Assembly: GCA_036397755.1 (NCBI GenBank)
Contig: DASWII010000042.1
Coordinates: forward strand, 39,934-103,933
From: CAMYLY01 sp036397755
Lineage (GTDB): Bacteria > Gemmatimonadota > Gemmatimonadetes > Gemmatimonadales > GWC2-71-9
Direction: 5' to 3'
DNA length: 64,000 nucleotides
Positions within the stretch are counted from its first letter, which is position 1. Each line of letters starts with the position of its first letter. The notes beneath the pieces are model-generated. The model was not told the origin of the DNA. It searched no databases and was given only the letters and a program-made list of their open reading frames with translations. Both the position numbers and the translations under genes were made by a program. Below are positions 44,301 through 52,153 of the stretch, piece after piece.

Positions 44301-45341
44301 GAACGGACGCAAACGGCGCTCGAGAACGCACGTCAACGCATGGCGACAGTACTCGCCAACGTCGCCACGGGGGTCGTGGCGTTGGACGGCGAGGCGCGCG
44401 TAACGATCGCCAACCCCCGAGCCGCGGAGTTGGTGGGGCGGGCCATTCCCGCCGGCGAGCGGATATCCGACGTGGGATTCACGGGCTGGTCCCGTGTGTG
44501 GGAGTGGACTGCCGGCATGATGGACCACGGCACCGAACTGGCCAGCGAGGAATTCACGGTCGGTCGGCGCCGCATCCGGGCCCAGGTTGCGGCACTCCAC
44601 TCCGGGGACGGAGGGTGCGTCCTGGCGCTGGACGACATTACCGACCTCGCTCGCGCCGTGCGGGTGTTGGCCTGGGGCGAGCTGGCCCAGCAAATCGCGC
44701 ACGAGATCAAGAACCCGCTTACCCCGATCCGGCTGGGAATCCAGCATCTGCAGCGAGCACGCCGCGACGGCCGCGCGGACTTCGATTACACGCTCGAGCG
44801 CACGGGCCAGCAGATTCTGGCGGAAATCGAGCGATTGGATGCCATCGCTCGGGCCTTCGCGCGGTTTGGCGCGCCGCCCGCCGAAGCGGCGGCGCTGGCT
44901 GCCACGGACCTGGCCAAAATCGCGCGCGAGACCGCGGATCTCTATCGGTTCGAGGAGGGTGCCGGCGTGCGGATGGAAGGTGACAGCGAGGTCGAGGGCC
45001 TCGCTCGCCGCGACGAGGTGAAAGAAGTGTTGATCAACCTCATCGAGAACGCGCGCGACGCCGGGGCCACCGACATCACCCTGCTGGTCCGGCACACCGG
45101 CGCTTGCGCCCGGATCACGGTCACCGACAACGGTCGCGGCATCACGGCCGACCACATGGCTCGGGTGTTCGAGCCGCAATTCTCGACCACCAGCAGCGGA
45201 ACGGGATTGGGGCTCGCCATCTGCAAGCGGTTGGTCGAAGGTTGGGGTGGTACGATAGCGGTCGAGAGCCGCGTGGGTGAAGGAACGCGAGTGGTGATCG
45301 AGACGGCTCGGGGGTCGGGGTCGGGTGGGAGCAGCGGCTAG
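41301..45341 (+). CDS. Very large polytopic sensor histidine kinase, NtrY-like
   Basis: 1346 residues. N-terminal helices at about 10-75, an extracytoplasmic region to about 280, then a block of roughly eight or more membrane helices to about 515, a second extracytoplasmic domain to about 705, more helices, a third sensor segment to about 930, and a last helix leading into HAMP (ARPVQALRTAAQAVGRGDRL). A PAS domain lies at about 1010-1110. The HisKA box is QIAHEIKNPLTPIRLGIQHL with His1134, and the HATPase domain has NLIENARDAG, DNGRGI and GTGLGLAICKRLVEGWGG. NtrY-like in its kinase core. No response regulator is adjacent. ATG 41301 has an AGGAG site; starts at 41343/41346 are possible. The following msrPQ genes may be linked to it. 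Confidence 0.9.
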   Translation: MSLQRVRLAHWEVAVMAVGLSAAAWLRQPSVVWAALAFLLAGVGLALAIRMRVALPLAAVAAATLAALALLTASIRARTVERDWPEITRGLLQRGGDRLAADLAEAVSLAVLLADRGSAVLSEDRVAAFRTLARLEPDARFEFSVVGFDRAGSPWAWSGKTRIAPRPAWPGEPDFVARITPFYVVLEASRQTPDGWAVGQVLLQADSAVPDRDGAVAEQFRRRTGVTVEFLRPGSEAGQGALFDYCRPSCSSVVEGDVPDTLLSVRLMPPSQGGALLRLERVGGAWSVVFTLLAFALLLVAGSGVARWTGIIGGAAMLLLTPAGGLIGLGALFSPANFYLGFLGPLTASAGAVLLTAVLTVTVFALAPRRRPGTYVAVGWIGTAGAVAVPFALWRLTDGITPQVSGAGVGLWLSWQLPLALSGVALGLVIMLTRPPGRLGRWRVAAGALTTVAAAALGYAMWEPAAVWPWWYALVWSVPLILGSQAASPMRGLLEITVVTGVAASLLTWNADVRGRLLLAQRDTDRLVDGDPVAIGLLDRFGDEIREGPFPETEAELYARWRRSPLSRADYPAALAAWSPAGDAVAAVELALLEVPLGPVRLAAGAAREADRSVLVRQDAEDGIRYLLAAPFADGSVVSVLVGPRTRLIAPVLEARFLRGERRLEDPYEMSLGEPVPEEADAANRVEWMRDGTQVHGSRVIDLAGGARHLHISVPLRGPTPLVIRGILIVLLNVAAVALIVMVAAGARKGFGIPDGLRDFARLRSYRTRLAIALATFFVLPTLGFAVWSVGRIRANADRSRDLLIQQTLRDAAGTARRFGGFATLVPRDLEMLSQELGADLFRYRDGMLEGTSTPVLEQLGLIPLYLDPDVFLRLLGDDVLELSADAVIGGQGTRVGYRALGDAGLESPVLAAPRLVDASAIVREQEDLVLGVLLSALLGLAAAAALAAIASQSLARPVQALRTAAQAVGRGDRLPPNLEHVPAEFVPVVDAFERMVADIERTQTALENARQRMATVLANVATGVVALDGEARVTIANPRAAELVGRAIPAGERISDVGFTGWSRVWEWTAGMMDHGTELASEEFTVGRRRIRAQVAALHSGDGGCVLALDDITDLARAVRVLAWGELAQQIAHEIKNPLTPIRLGIQHLQRARRDGRADFDYTLERTGQQILAEIERLDAIARAFARFGAPPAEAAALAATDLAKIARETADLYRFEEGAGVRMEGDSEVEGLARRDEVKEVLINLIENARDAGATDITLLVRHTGACARITVTDNGRGITADHMARVFEPQFSTTSSGTGLGLAICKRLVEGWGGTIAVESRVGEGTRVVIETARGSGSGGSSG

Positions 45342-45446
45342 CGGAGCCGGCGTTCCCGGAGACGACGCGCGAACCGCTTCCGTTCGGCGGAACTCGACGC
45401 GAGGTTGATGTGTTTCACTACCGATACCCCAAGGGAGAAATGAACC

Positions 45447-46343
45447 GTGTTCCTGCGCCGTGCGCCCGACATCCCAGCGTCTGAGATCACCGACGAACGC
45501 CTCTACGTGAAGCGCAGAGACTTCCTCGCGGTTGGCGGCGGGGTGCTCGCCGCGGCGGCGTTCCCACTTTGGCGCCCCCAGGCCCGTGACGAGCTGACGC
45601 CGTATGAGGATGTCACGGGATATAACAACTTCTACGAGTTTGGAACGGGCAAGGACGATCCGGTGCGGAATGCGCACACCCTGCGCACGCGGCCGTGGAC
45701 CGTTCGGGTTGACGGCGAAGTGCACCGTCCGGCGGAATTCGACATCGACGATCTCTGGACGAGGTTTCCGCCCGAAGAACGCGTGTACCGCCTGCGATGT
45801 GTCGAAGCATGGTCGATGGTGATTCCCTGGCTCGGGTTTCCGCTGCGGGACCTCCTGGCGGCCGTCGAGCCTACGTCCCACGCCCGCTTCGTCGAGTTCA
45901 CCACGCTGTACGATCCGAATCAAATGCCCGGCCAGCGGCGGTCGTGGGTCTTGTCATGGCCGTACACCGAGGGACTGCGGCTGGACGAGGCGATGCATCC
46001 CCTCACGCTGATGGCGCTCGGCGTGTACGGACGCGCGCTGCCCAACCAGAACGGCGCACCGATCCGGCTCGTGGTGCCGTGGAAGTACGGTTTCAAGAGC
46101 GTCAAGTCGATCGTGCGGATCCGGCTCAGCCGCGAGCAGCCGCAGACAGCCTGGAATATCCAGGCGCCGCATGAGTATGGGTTCTACGCAAACGTCAACC
46201 CGGATGTGGATCACCCACGGTGGAGCCAGGCACGAGAGCGGCGGCTCGGTGAGCTCTTCAAGCGTCCGACACTGCTATTCAACGGGTACGCCGAAGCGGT
46301 TGCCAGCCTGTATAGCGGCCTCGATCTAAGGCGGAACTACTAA
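45447..46343 (+). CDS. msrP: Protein-methionine-sulfoxide reductase, molybdenum subunit MsrP
   Basis: Periplasmic molybdopterin enzyme that repairs oxidised methionines in envelope proteins. 298 residues: twin-arginine signal (KRRDFLAVGGGVLAAAAF, Arg23-Arg24), ERLYVKRR preceding it, YNNFYEFGTGKDDP at 59-72, and the Mo ligand Cys118 in YRLRCVEAWSMVIPW. The end YGFYANVNPDVDHPRWSQA is a family mark. GTG 45447 has a GGGAG ribosome site 9 bases upstream. Forms a pair with msrQ 12 bases later. Confidence 0.96.
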   Translation: MFLRRAPDIPASEITDERLYVKRRDFLAVGGGVLAAAAFPLWRPQARDELTPYEDVTGYNNFYEFGTGKDDPVRNAHTLRTRPWTVRVDGEVHRPAEFDIDDLWTRFPPEERVYRLRCVEAWSMVIPWLGFPLRDLLAAVEPTSHARFVEFTTLYDPNQMPGQRRSWVLSWPYTEGLRLDEAMHPLTLMALGVYGRALPNQNGAPIRLVVPWKYGFKSVKSIVRIRLSREQPQTAWNIQAPHEYGFYANVNPDVDHPRWSQARERRLGELFKRPTLLFNGYAEAVASLYSGLDLRRNY

Positions 46344-46355
46344 GGTGGGTTTGGC

Positions 46356-46988
46356 GTGACCTCGGTGCAGTGGATGCGGCGGGTGGCCAAACCCGCCGTT
46401 TTTCTGTTGGCGCTCGTGCCAGCCGCCCTCCTCGTGAGTGACACGTTCCGCGGCGAGTTGGGCGCCAACCCGGTGGAGGCGCTCACCCACCGAACGGGAT
46501 TCTGGACGCTGACGCTGCTCATGATCACGCTGGCAGTCACTCCCGTGCGTCGCGTGACCGGTTTGGGCGTGTTGGTTCGCCTGCGGCGCATGTTGGGCCT
46601 CTTCGCGTTCTTCTACGCCGTGTTGCATTTCACGGTCTATGCTCTCGACCGCAGCATCTGGTCCGGCGAGGGATGGGGAATGTCCGCGATCGTCGAGGAC
46701 GTGGCCAAGCGACCGTACATCACGGTTGGGTTCTCCGTGTTCCTGATCCTGTGCTCCCTGGCGGCCACGTCCACCAACGGTTGGGTTCGGCGGCTCGGTG
46801 GCCGGCGGTGGCAGCGATTGCACCGTCTCGTGTACGTCGCGGGCATGGGCGGGGTGCTGCACTTCCTGTGGCTTGTGAAGTCCGACATTCTGCGGCCGGC
46901 CACGTTCGGCATGGTGCTCGTGGTGCTGCTGGGTTCCCGACTCATCAAGCCGGAGCGGCGCCGCGGGTCCGTTCCCCGACCGGCGTGA
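46356..46988 (+). CDS. msrQ: Heme-binding membrane subunit MsrQ
   Basis: Inner-membrane cytochrome b-type partner that passes electrons to MsrP. 210 residues with about six helices. Conserved phrases: GANPVEALTHRTGFWTL, TPVRRVTGLG, RRMLGLFAFFYAVLHFTVYA and KRPYITVGFSVFLILCSLAATS with RRWQRLHRLVYVAGMGGVLHF, giving the heme histidines. GTG start. Ends 10 bases before the convergent hpt gene. Confidence 0.95.
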   Translation: MTSVQWMRRVAKPAVFLLALVPAALLVSDTFRGELGANPVEALTHRTGFWTLTLLMITLAVTPVRRVTGLGVLVRLRRMLGLFAFFYAVLHFTVYALDRSIWSGEGWGMSAIVEDVAKRPYITVGFSVFLILCSLAATSTNGWVRRLGGRRWQRLHRLVYVAGMGGVLHFLWLVKSDILRPATFGMVLVVLLGSRLIKPERRRGSVPRPA

Positions 46989-46998
46989 CCGGGGTGAC

Positions 46999-47526
46999 CT
47001 AGCCGGGCTCGACCGTGCCGAGGTATGGCAGGGTGCGGAATCGCTCGGCGTAGTCGAGCCCATACCCCACGATCCACGAGTCCGGCACGTCGAATCCGAG
47101 GTAGTCCACCTTCACTCCGGCGGCGAGGGCGCCCGGCTTCCGTACGAGGGCGCAAGTGCGAACCGACGCCGGGTGCCTGGAGGCCAGCAGCGTCGTGAGG
47201 TAGGTCAGCGTGTCGCCGGAATCGACGATGTCCTCGACCAGGACGACGTGCTGTCCTTCGATGGGGTCGCGGAGGTCGACCAGCAATCGTACGCCCCCGC
47301 TTACCGCCCCGTTCGCGCCGTAGCTGGACGACGCCATGAACTCGATGCGATGGGGGATCGTGAGCTTGCGGGCGAGATCGGCCAGGAACACGAATGCGCC
47401 CTTGAGGACGCCGATGAACACCACGTCGCCGCGGCCGGCGTAATCGCGGTCGATGGCGCCGGCCAGCTCGCCGACACGCACGGCGATGCGCTCGGCGGAG
47501 ATGAGCTCCGGAGGCGGCGTGGTCAC
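46999..47526 (-). CDS. hpt: Hypoxanthine phosphoribosyltransferase
   Basis: Purine salvage enzyme, 175 residues. VFIGVLKGAFVFLADLAR at 37-54, the flexible loop start (MASSSYGA), the PRPP-binding loop VVLVEDIVDSGDTL at 94-107, and PDSWIVGYGLDYAERFRTLPYLG near the end are all typical. GTG 47526 is fixed by the GTGA overlap with the upstream small gene and by the family N-terminus; the longer frame is a shadow. Confidence 0.94.
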   Translation of the reverse strand: MTTPPPELISAERIAVRVGELAGAIDRDYAGRGDVVFIGVLKGAFVFLADLARKLTIPHRIEFMASSSYGANGAVSGGVRLLVDLRDPIEGQHVVLVEDIVDSGDTLTYLTTLLASRHPASVRTCALVRKPGALAAGVKVDYLGFDVPDSWIVGYGLDYAERFRTLPYLGTVEPG

Positions 47527-47786
47527 CCGAGCGGCCCGGCGCCGCGGAATCCAACGGTGTGCGGCGTCTCGTCCGACGCTCCGACGTTGGTCACGCGCAC
47601 GGAGCCCTGCCGTCCGTCTTCGAGGACCACCCGATAAGTCGCGTCCGCGTCGACATGTGCGCCGGGTGGAAGCTCCACCGTCCCATTCCAATCGGCCGGA
47701 CCTTCGTTTCCTCGGGCAATCCAGAACTCCACGTTGTCGGCGACGACCGCCTCGCCCTTCAGCAGCCTGCCTGAAACGCACTCCAT
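47523..47786 (-). CDS. Small hypothetical protein coupled to hpt
   Basis: 87 residues, no signal peptide, beta-rich by pattern (VVADNVEFWIARG, WNGTVELPPGAHVDADATYRVVLEDGRQGSVRVTNV), resembling a small OB- or sandwich-like domain. No recognised family. The stop overlaps the hpt start by GTGA, which argues that it is a real, translated gene. Function unknown. Confidence 0.6.
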   Translation of the reverse strand: MECVSGRLLKGEAVVADNVEFWIARGNEGPADWNGTVELPPGAHVDADATYRVVLEDGRQGSVRVTNVGASDETPHTVGFRGAGPLG

Positions 47787-47801
47787 CGCGTCCTCCTCTT
47801 C

Positions 47802-48254
47802 TCAGCGTCGTTCGTAGAGGTTGGCCACCGTCACCACCTCGCTGTCGGACTCCACCGGCACGAGGATGCGACAGTAGTCCTCACCTTCGAAGCGATCCAG
47901 TCGCGCCCAGTGCTCCGCCAGCTTCGGAGCATGCAGCACGTGGACGGGAACCCGCGGGCCGTCCGGCACCCAACGAAGGGCGGGGTACCCGAGCGTCGCG
48001 CCCCACCCTTCGGCGCAAAGCTCGCCGCGAACATACCCGTGGCTCCAGCTGCCCGCCACGGTATCCAGGAGATCGTGGTGAGCTGCGCCGGGTGCGAGGC
48101 TGCCATACGTGGCGAGGAAGGAGCCCGCGTCGAACAGGCTGTCGCAGACACGCTCCAACCGGTCCCAATCCCGCCGGCGAGCGGGATCGGCACTTCTCCT
48201 CAGGTGGTTGACCTCCTCAAGCGTTCGGCAGAGGGCATCCAGCGGGATGCGCAC
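47802..48254 (-). CDS. Gamma-glutamylcyclotransferase-like (AIG2/GGCT) protein
   Basis: 150 residues with the GGCT-fold signature YGSLAPG at 50-56, a GYVRGELC strand and an acidic residue (Glu123 or Glu125 in RFEGEDYCR) in the place of the catalytic glutamate. The family cyclises gamma-glutamyl compounds. A helical N-terminal extension of about 45 residues is unusual and may be a start artefact, though GTG 48254 is the only frame start that keeps the spacing (12 bases to the next gene). Confidence 0.8.
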   Translation of the reverse strand: MRIPLDALCRTLEEVNHLRRSADPARRRDWDRLERVCDSLFDAGSFLATYGSLAPGAAHHDLLDTVAGSWSHGYVRGELCAEGWGATLGYPALRWVPDGPRVPVHVLHAPKLAEHWARLDRFEGEDYCRILVPVESDSEVVTVANLYERR

Positions 48255-48266
48255 GGCCGCGGAGGG

Positions 48267-48890
48267 CTAGTTGTTCGAGGTGCGGGTAACCGTGAGCTCC
48301 TCGATGTGCAGGTTCAACCGGTGGTTCACCCGCAGGCCGACGATTCCGGAGGTTTGCACCCCGTCCTTCGGGATCCGCGCCGCCAAGGCGCCGTTGATGT
48401 AGAACGCGATGCTGTCGGCACCCACATCGACGGCCAGCACGTTTCTCACGGATTGCGTCCCCGTCGCCACCAGAACGATCGCCCCGTGCTTCGTCCACGG
48501 ATGGATCGTGGGGGTGGAGGTGCCCCGTCGCTGTTTGATCAGAAAGTGCCCATCCCCGCGGATCACGAAGTAGGTGTACGTCTGATCGGTACCTTGCAGA
48601 TTCGCTCCGCCGATGAACACGCCGAACGCCTCCTGGGGCGGTCCGGGAAACAGGTGGATCGTGCCCTGCACCTGATACGTGCCCTCCGCCCGCATCGAGG
48701 GATCGTAGAGGATGAGCCGGGGGCCGGTCGTGAGATGCCAACCCGGTTCCATGGTGACGAACGACACCGCGGAGTCCGGTGTGCCCGGCTGGTCGAACCG
48801 GAACTCCCAACCCGCCGGTCGTTCCTGCGCCCATATGCTTGTCGGAGCCAACGCCAGCGCAAGGACCGCGAGGCGATTCAGTCGGCGCAT
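48267..48890 (-). CDS. Secreted concanavalin-like (DUF1080-type) protein
   Basis: 207 residues with a signal peptide ending IWAQE. The mature part has jelly-roll features seen in DUF1080/laminin-G-like domains: GWHLTTGPRLILYDPSM, GTIHLFPGPPQEAFGVFIGG, YTYFVIRGDGHFLIKQRRG and ADSIAFYINGALAARIP. Such domains often bind or cleave glycans, but no catalytic residues can be named. Located in the periplasm or outside. Preceded by a perfect palindrome and promoter-like hexamers. Confidence 0.72.
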   Translation of the reverse strand: MRRLNRLAVLALALAPTSIWAQERPAGWEFRFDQPGTPDSAVSFVTMEPGWHLTTGPRLILYDPSMRAEGTYQVQGTIHLFPGPPQEAFGVFIGGANLQGTDQTYTYFVIRGDGHFLIKQRRGTSTPTIHPWTKHGAIVLVATGTQSVRNVLAVDVGADSIAFYINGALAARIPKDGVQTSGIVGLRVNHRLNLHIEELTVTRTSNN

Positions 48891-48900
48891 GTTGTCCTCG

Positions 48901-48948
48901 ATGCGAGGTTCCTCGCATGAGGATAGACGAAAGACATGGCTCGTGCCA
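48901..48948 (-). promoter_or_regulatory. Promoter-like hexamers with downstream 8-base palindrome
   Basis: On the minus strand TGGCAC (48948-48943), 17 bases, TATCCT (48925-48920), then a perfect inverted repeat ATGCGAGG-TT-CCTCGCAT (plus-strand view, 48901-48918) ending 10 bases before the start codon at 48890. The palindrome would lie around the transcription start and ribosome site, fitting an operator or a translation-blocking hairpin. Confidence 0.4.
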
Positions 48949-48990
48949 GTCCAGGCCGTCTCCGTCGCCGCGGCTTCCCTCCGGCGTCCC

Positions 48991-49692
48991 TCAGGCATCC
49001 AAACCGAGGTATTGCCGGCGAAACACCGCGTCCGCTCGGGCCGACGCCGGCGGCCCGAGCGACCGGGTCGTGCCTCCCGTCAGCCACATGACCTCGTCGG
49101 CGCATTCCAGCAGCTCCTCCACCTCATGCCCCGAGGCAACGACGGCGCATCCATCGGCGGCGAGGCCGCGCAGGGCCTCCTTCATCAGCTCGCGATCCCG
49201 CGGCGCCAGTCCCTGAAGGGGCTCGTCGGCGATCAGGCAGGTCGGCACGCGCGCGATGGCGAGTGCCAGCTCGACCCGACGTCGCTCGCCGGTGGAGAGC
49301 TGACCTGCGCGGCGCCGCAGCAGCGGCGCGAGATGCAGGCGCTCGATCGCGTGGTCGACTCGGACGCCTGTAAAGGCACGCGCCAGGAGGGCGAAATGGT
49401 CGGCGACGGAAAACCACACCGCGAGAAGCCCGCGCTCTGGGATGAAGAACAGCCCTGCCCTGGCCAACCGTGCGAGCCGAACCGATGCGTACCGCTGGTC
49501 CTGGTAAATGATCACGCCGTGATCGGGTCGAAGCACGCCCGCCGCAACGCGCATGAGCGTCGACTTTCCGGAGCCGTTTCGACCCAACAGGGCCGACAGG
49601 CGGCCGGCGTGCGCCCACAGGCCGGCGGAGGTCAGAACCTTGCGCCCACGAAACCGCTTCCCGATGGATTCGGCCGACAGGACTGGAGTCAC
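48991..49692 (-). CDS. ABC transporter ATP-binding protein without a standard permease
   Basis: 233 residues. Walker A GRNGSGKST at 37-45, signature LSTGE at 132-136 (instead of LSGGQ), Walker B CLIADEP at 152-158, and a VASGHE switch. The FIPERG segment recalls the LptB/LivF branch. No normal permease gene is nearby; the only membrane partner in the operon is a 95-residue protein whose stop overlaps this GTG start (GTGA). Transported substrate unknown. Confidence 0.88.
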   Translation of the reverse strand: MTPVLSAESIGKRFRGRKVLTSAGLWAHAGRLSALLGRNGSGKSTLMRVAAGVLRPDHGVIIYQDQRYASVRLARLARAGLFFIPERGLLAVWFSVADHFALLARAFTGVRVDHAIERLHLAPLLRRRAGQLSTGERRRVELALAIARVPTCLIADEPLQGLAPRDRELMKEALRGLAADGCAVVASGHEVEELLECADEVMWLTGGTTRSLGPPASARADAVFRRQYLGLDA

Positions 49693-49976
49693 ACGAGGGC
49701 GGCGATCGCCGATTCGACCGCGAGGGCCGTGAGTCCGGCAACTGCGGCGGGCAGCTGGACTGCGTACCCCAGGTCGGCCAGCAGCAGTCGCTCGCGCAGT
49801 ATGCGCGTGTCGTGGTACGCCAGCAGCGCGACGAGCCCGGCCACGGCCACGGCCTCCGGTCCTCCAAACGAGATCCGGACCATGAGGAGCAGCCCACGCA
49901 CACCCAACCACAGGAGGAGCGCGCGCAGACCGAGGATGATGAGCCAGCGAGGCGGCGGGAGCTTCATTCCGCTCAC
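49689..49976 (-). CDS. Small membrane protein coupled to an ABC ATPase
   Basis: 95 residues with about three hydrophobic segments (LIILGLRALLLWLGVRGLLLM, VAVAGLVALLAY, LPAAVAGLTALAV) and an Arg/Asp-rich loop (YHDTRILRERLLLADLGYA) that could be a coupling helix. No family recognised. GTGA overlaps at both ends tie its translation to the Bax-inhibitor-1 gene before and the ATPase after it. It is the best candidate for a membrane partner of that ATPase. Confidence 0.65.
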   Translation of the reverse strand: MSGMKLPPPRWLIILGLRALLLWLGVRGLLLMVRISFGGPEAVAVAGLVALLAYHDTRILRERLLLADLGYAVQLPAAVAGLTALAVESAIAALV

Positions 49977-50713
49977 CGGCGGCTATTGACCTTGGTCAAG
50001 AGTCGCAGCACCTCGAGGTACAGCCATATCAAGGTGACCAGAAGACCGAACGCGGCGTACCACTCCATGTACTTCGGTGCGCCGGATTCCGCGCCGCGTT
50101 CAATGAAGTCGAAATCGAGCACGAGGTTGAGCGCGGCGACAACGACGATGAACAGGCTGACGAGAATCCCGATGGGTCCGGAATCGTGGAGGAAGGGCAT
50201 GGACACCCCGAACATGCCGAGGATCCACGAGAACAGGTAGAGCACGAAGATCCCGCCCGTGGCGGCGACGACTCCCAGCTTGAAATTCTCCGTGGCGCGG
50301 ATCAGTCCTGAGCGATACGCGGCGAGCAGGGCGAACAGGGTCCCGAACGTGATGCCGACCGCCTGCATGACGATGCCGGGAAACTGGCGCTCGAGGACCG
50401 CGGAAATCCCGCCCAGGAGGACGCCCTCGGCCAGCGCGTACAGCGGCGTGGACCACGGCGCTACCGTGGGGCGGAACACCGTGATCAACGCGATCACGAG
50501 CCCGATCATCGCCGCTCCCCCGATCCACAGGCCAAACTGAACGATCTCACCCGCGGCCACGCGGTTCCACGTCCACGTCGCGGAGAACGTCAGCACGAGC
50601 AACAGAATACCCGTGCGATGTACGGTGCCCGTGAGCGTCATGCGCGCGGCGTCGGGCGCCACCATGACGCGCGTGAAGGTGGAATCGTTGAGTGCCGGGT
50701 TGGCGGTGCGCAT
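49973..50713 (-). CDS. Bax inhibitor-1/YccA-family membrane protein
   Basis: 246 residues with seven hydrophobic helices, a UPF0005/BI-1 member. Conserved parts: TVHRTGILLLVLTFSATWTW, PLYALAEGVLLGGISAVLE and LNLVLDFDFIERGAESGAPKYMEWYAAFGLLVTLIWLYLEVLRLL, where the DFDFIE acids form the pH-sensitive site in BsYetJ-type calcium leak channels. GGAGAG before the ATG. First gene of a three-gene coupled unit with a mini-membrane protein and an ABC ATPase. Confidence 0.92.
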   Translation of the reverse strand: MRTANPALNDSTFTRVMVAPDAARMTLTGTVHRTGILLLVLTFSATWTWNRVAAGEIVQFGLWIGGAAMIGLVIALITVFRPTVAPWSTPLYALAEGVLLGGISAVLERQFPGIVMQAVGITFGTLFALLAAYRSGLIRATENFKLGVVAATGGIFVLYLFSWILGMFGVSMPFLHDSGPIGILVSLFIVVVAALNLVLDFDFIERGAESGAPKYMEWYAAFGLLVTLIWLYLEVLRLLTKVNSRR

Positions 50714-50855
50714 CGATGCTCTCCGAATTTGTTGGGCCGTGAGATGGCCTGCCGCAGGGTGCCGAAGCGCGGTCGGTCCGCTCAGGTTACCGCACCCCCT
50801 CGTCTTGATGTCATCGCGTTCGGTCTACATGGCCTCTCCGGGAGGATGCTACAGT

Positions 50856-52106
50856 CTAGGGCGCGACGGCCCGCATCAGCAAGCCGCTCAGCCACGCACC
50901 GTAGGTCCCGATGGCGTATCCGAGCACGGCCAAGAGTACACCCACCGGCGCGAGCGAAGGATGGAACGCTGACGCGACAACAGGCGCCGACGCCGCGCCG
51001 CCGACGTTGGCCTGGCTTCCCACGGCCAGATAGAACGTCGGGGCCTTGATGGCGCGTCCGACGGCGAGCAGCAGGACGGCGTGAATCGCCATCCAGACGG
51101 CACCGACGGCAAACAGCCCCGGGCGCTCGACGACCGCGCCGATATCCATGTTCATCCCGATGGTTGCCACGAGAATGTAGAGCATGGCCGATCCCACCTT
51201 CGAGGCTCCTGCGCCCTCGAGTTCGCGCGCTCGCGTGAAGGACAGGATCAGCCCCCCGGTCGTGGCGATGACCACGATCCAGAAGAACGTGCTCGTAAGC
51301 GAGAGTCGCTCGAGAGCCGGCGCGTGCGCGGCGATCCACGGCGCGATCGCGTCGGCGAGCACATGGCTCGCCCCCATGAGCCCGAACCCGACGGCGGCGA
51401 TCAGCATCAGATCGGCGAGTGACGGAATGCGGCCGTGCCGTTCCTGAAACTCGATGATACGCCGCTTCAGGTCTTCGAGGGCCGACGTGTCCGCGCCGAG
51501 TTTGGCGTCGATCTGCTCGGACTCGCCGGCAAGGTAGAGCAGCACCGCCATCCAGACGTTCGCGACGAGCACGTCCACCGCGACCATTGCCGAGAACATC
51601 TCGTCGCCGACCTCGAACACTTCTTTCATGGCGGCCTGGTTCGCGCTCCCGCCGATCCAGCTGCCGGCGACGGTCGTGAGCCCGCGCCACACGGCGTCCG
51701 GCCCCGCGCCGCCGACGGTGTCCGGACTCACGAGCGACACGAGGAAGATGGCAAGCGGGCCGCCGAGCATGATCCCGACGGTGCCCGTCGCGAACATGAC
51801 GATGGCCTTGGGGCCGAGTCGCAGGATACCCTTGAGGTCGATGGACAGCGTCAGGAGGACGAGCGTCGCCGGCAGGAGGTACCGGGACGCGACGAAATAG
51901 AGCCGCGACTGTTCGCCGTCGATGAGTCCGAAGCTGTTGTAGAGGGAGGGGATGAAGTAACACAGGAGCAGTGCCGGGACGTACTTGTAGAACCGCTTGA
52001 GCGTCGGGTGCCCGCTGTGCGCCGTGTAGAAGATGGCGCCCAGCGTTACGGCGAGAAGGCCGAGGACGGCTGCGTCGTTCGTGAGCACGGCCTGTGACGG
52101 TTCCAT
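50856..52106 (-). CDS. DUF819-family membrane protein
   Basis: 416 residues, about ten to eleven hydrophobic segments, matching DUF819 (YjcL-like) proteins, a family of putative transporters without known substrate. Conserved parts include YFIPSLYNSFGLID, GSWIGGSANQAAMKE, AMVAVDVLVANVWMAVLLY and GSQANVGGAASAPVVA, the last two being symmetrical motifs of a two-repeat transporter. Starts at ATG 52106. Not obviously linked in function to the neighbours. Confidence 0.88.
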   Translation of the reverse strand: MEPSQAVLTNDAAVLGLLAVTLGAIFYTAHSGHPTLKRFYKYVPALLLCYFIPSLYNSFGLIDGEQSRLYFVASRYLLPATLVLLTLSIDLKGILRLGPKAIVMFATGTVGIMLGGPLAIFLVSLVSPDTVGGAGPDAVWRGLTTVAGSWIGGSANQAAMKEVFEVGDEMFSAMVAVDVLVANVWMAVLLYLAGESEQIDAKLGADTSALEDLKRRIIEFQERHGRIPSLADLMLIAAVGFGLMGASHVLADAIAPWIAAHAPALERLSLTSTFFWIVVIATTGGLILSFTRARELEGAGASKVGSAMLYILVATIGMNMDIGAVVERPGLFAVGAVWMAIHAVLLLAVGRAIKAPTFYLAVGSQANVGGAASAPVVASAFHPSLAPVGVLLAVLGYAIGTYGAWLSGLLMRAVAP

Positions 52107-52153
52107 GACTGCTCCGGGTTACGGGACGCGGGTGTGCGCTACGGACAATAGTG

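Noticed and set aside
43314..45923. 869-codon minus-strand open frame across the histidine kinase
   Set aside because: It is antisense to a complete kinase with all motifs; the frame has low-complexity Arg/His/Pro composition and no domain. High GC keeps such frames open.
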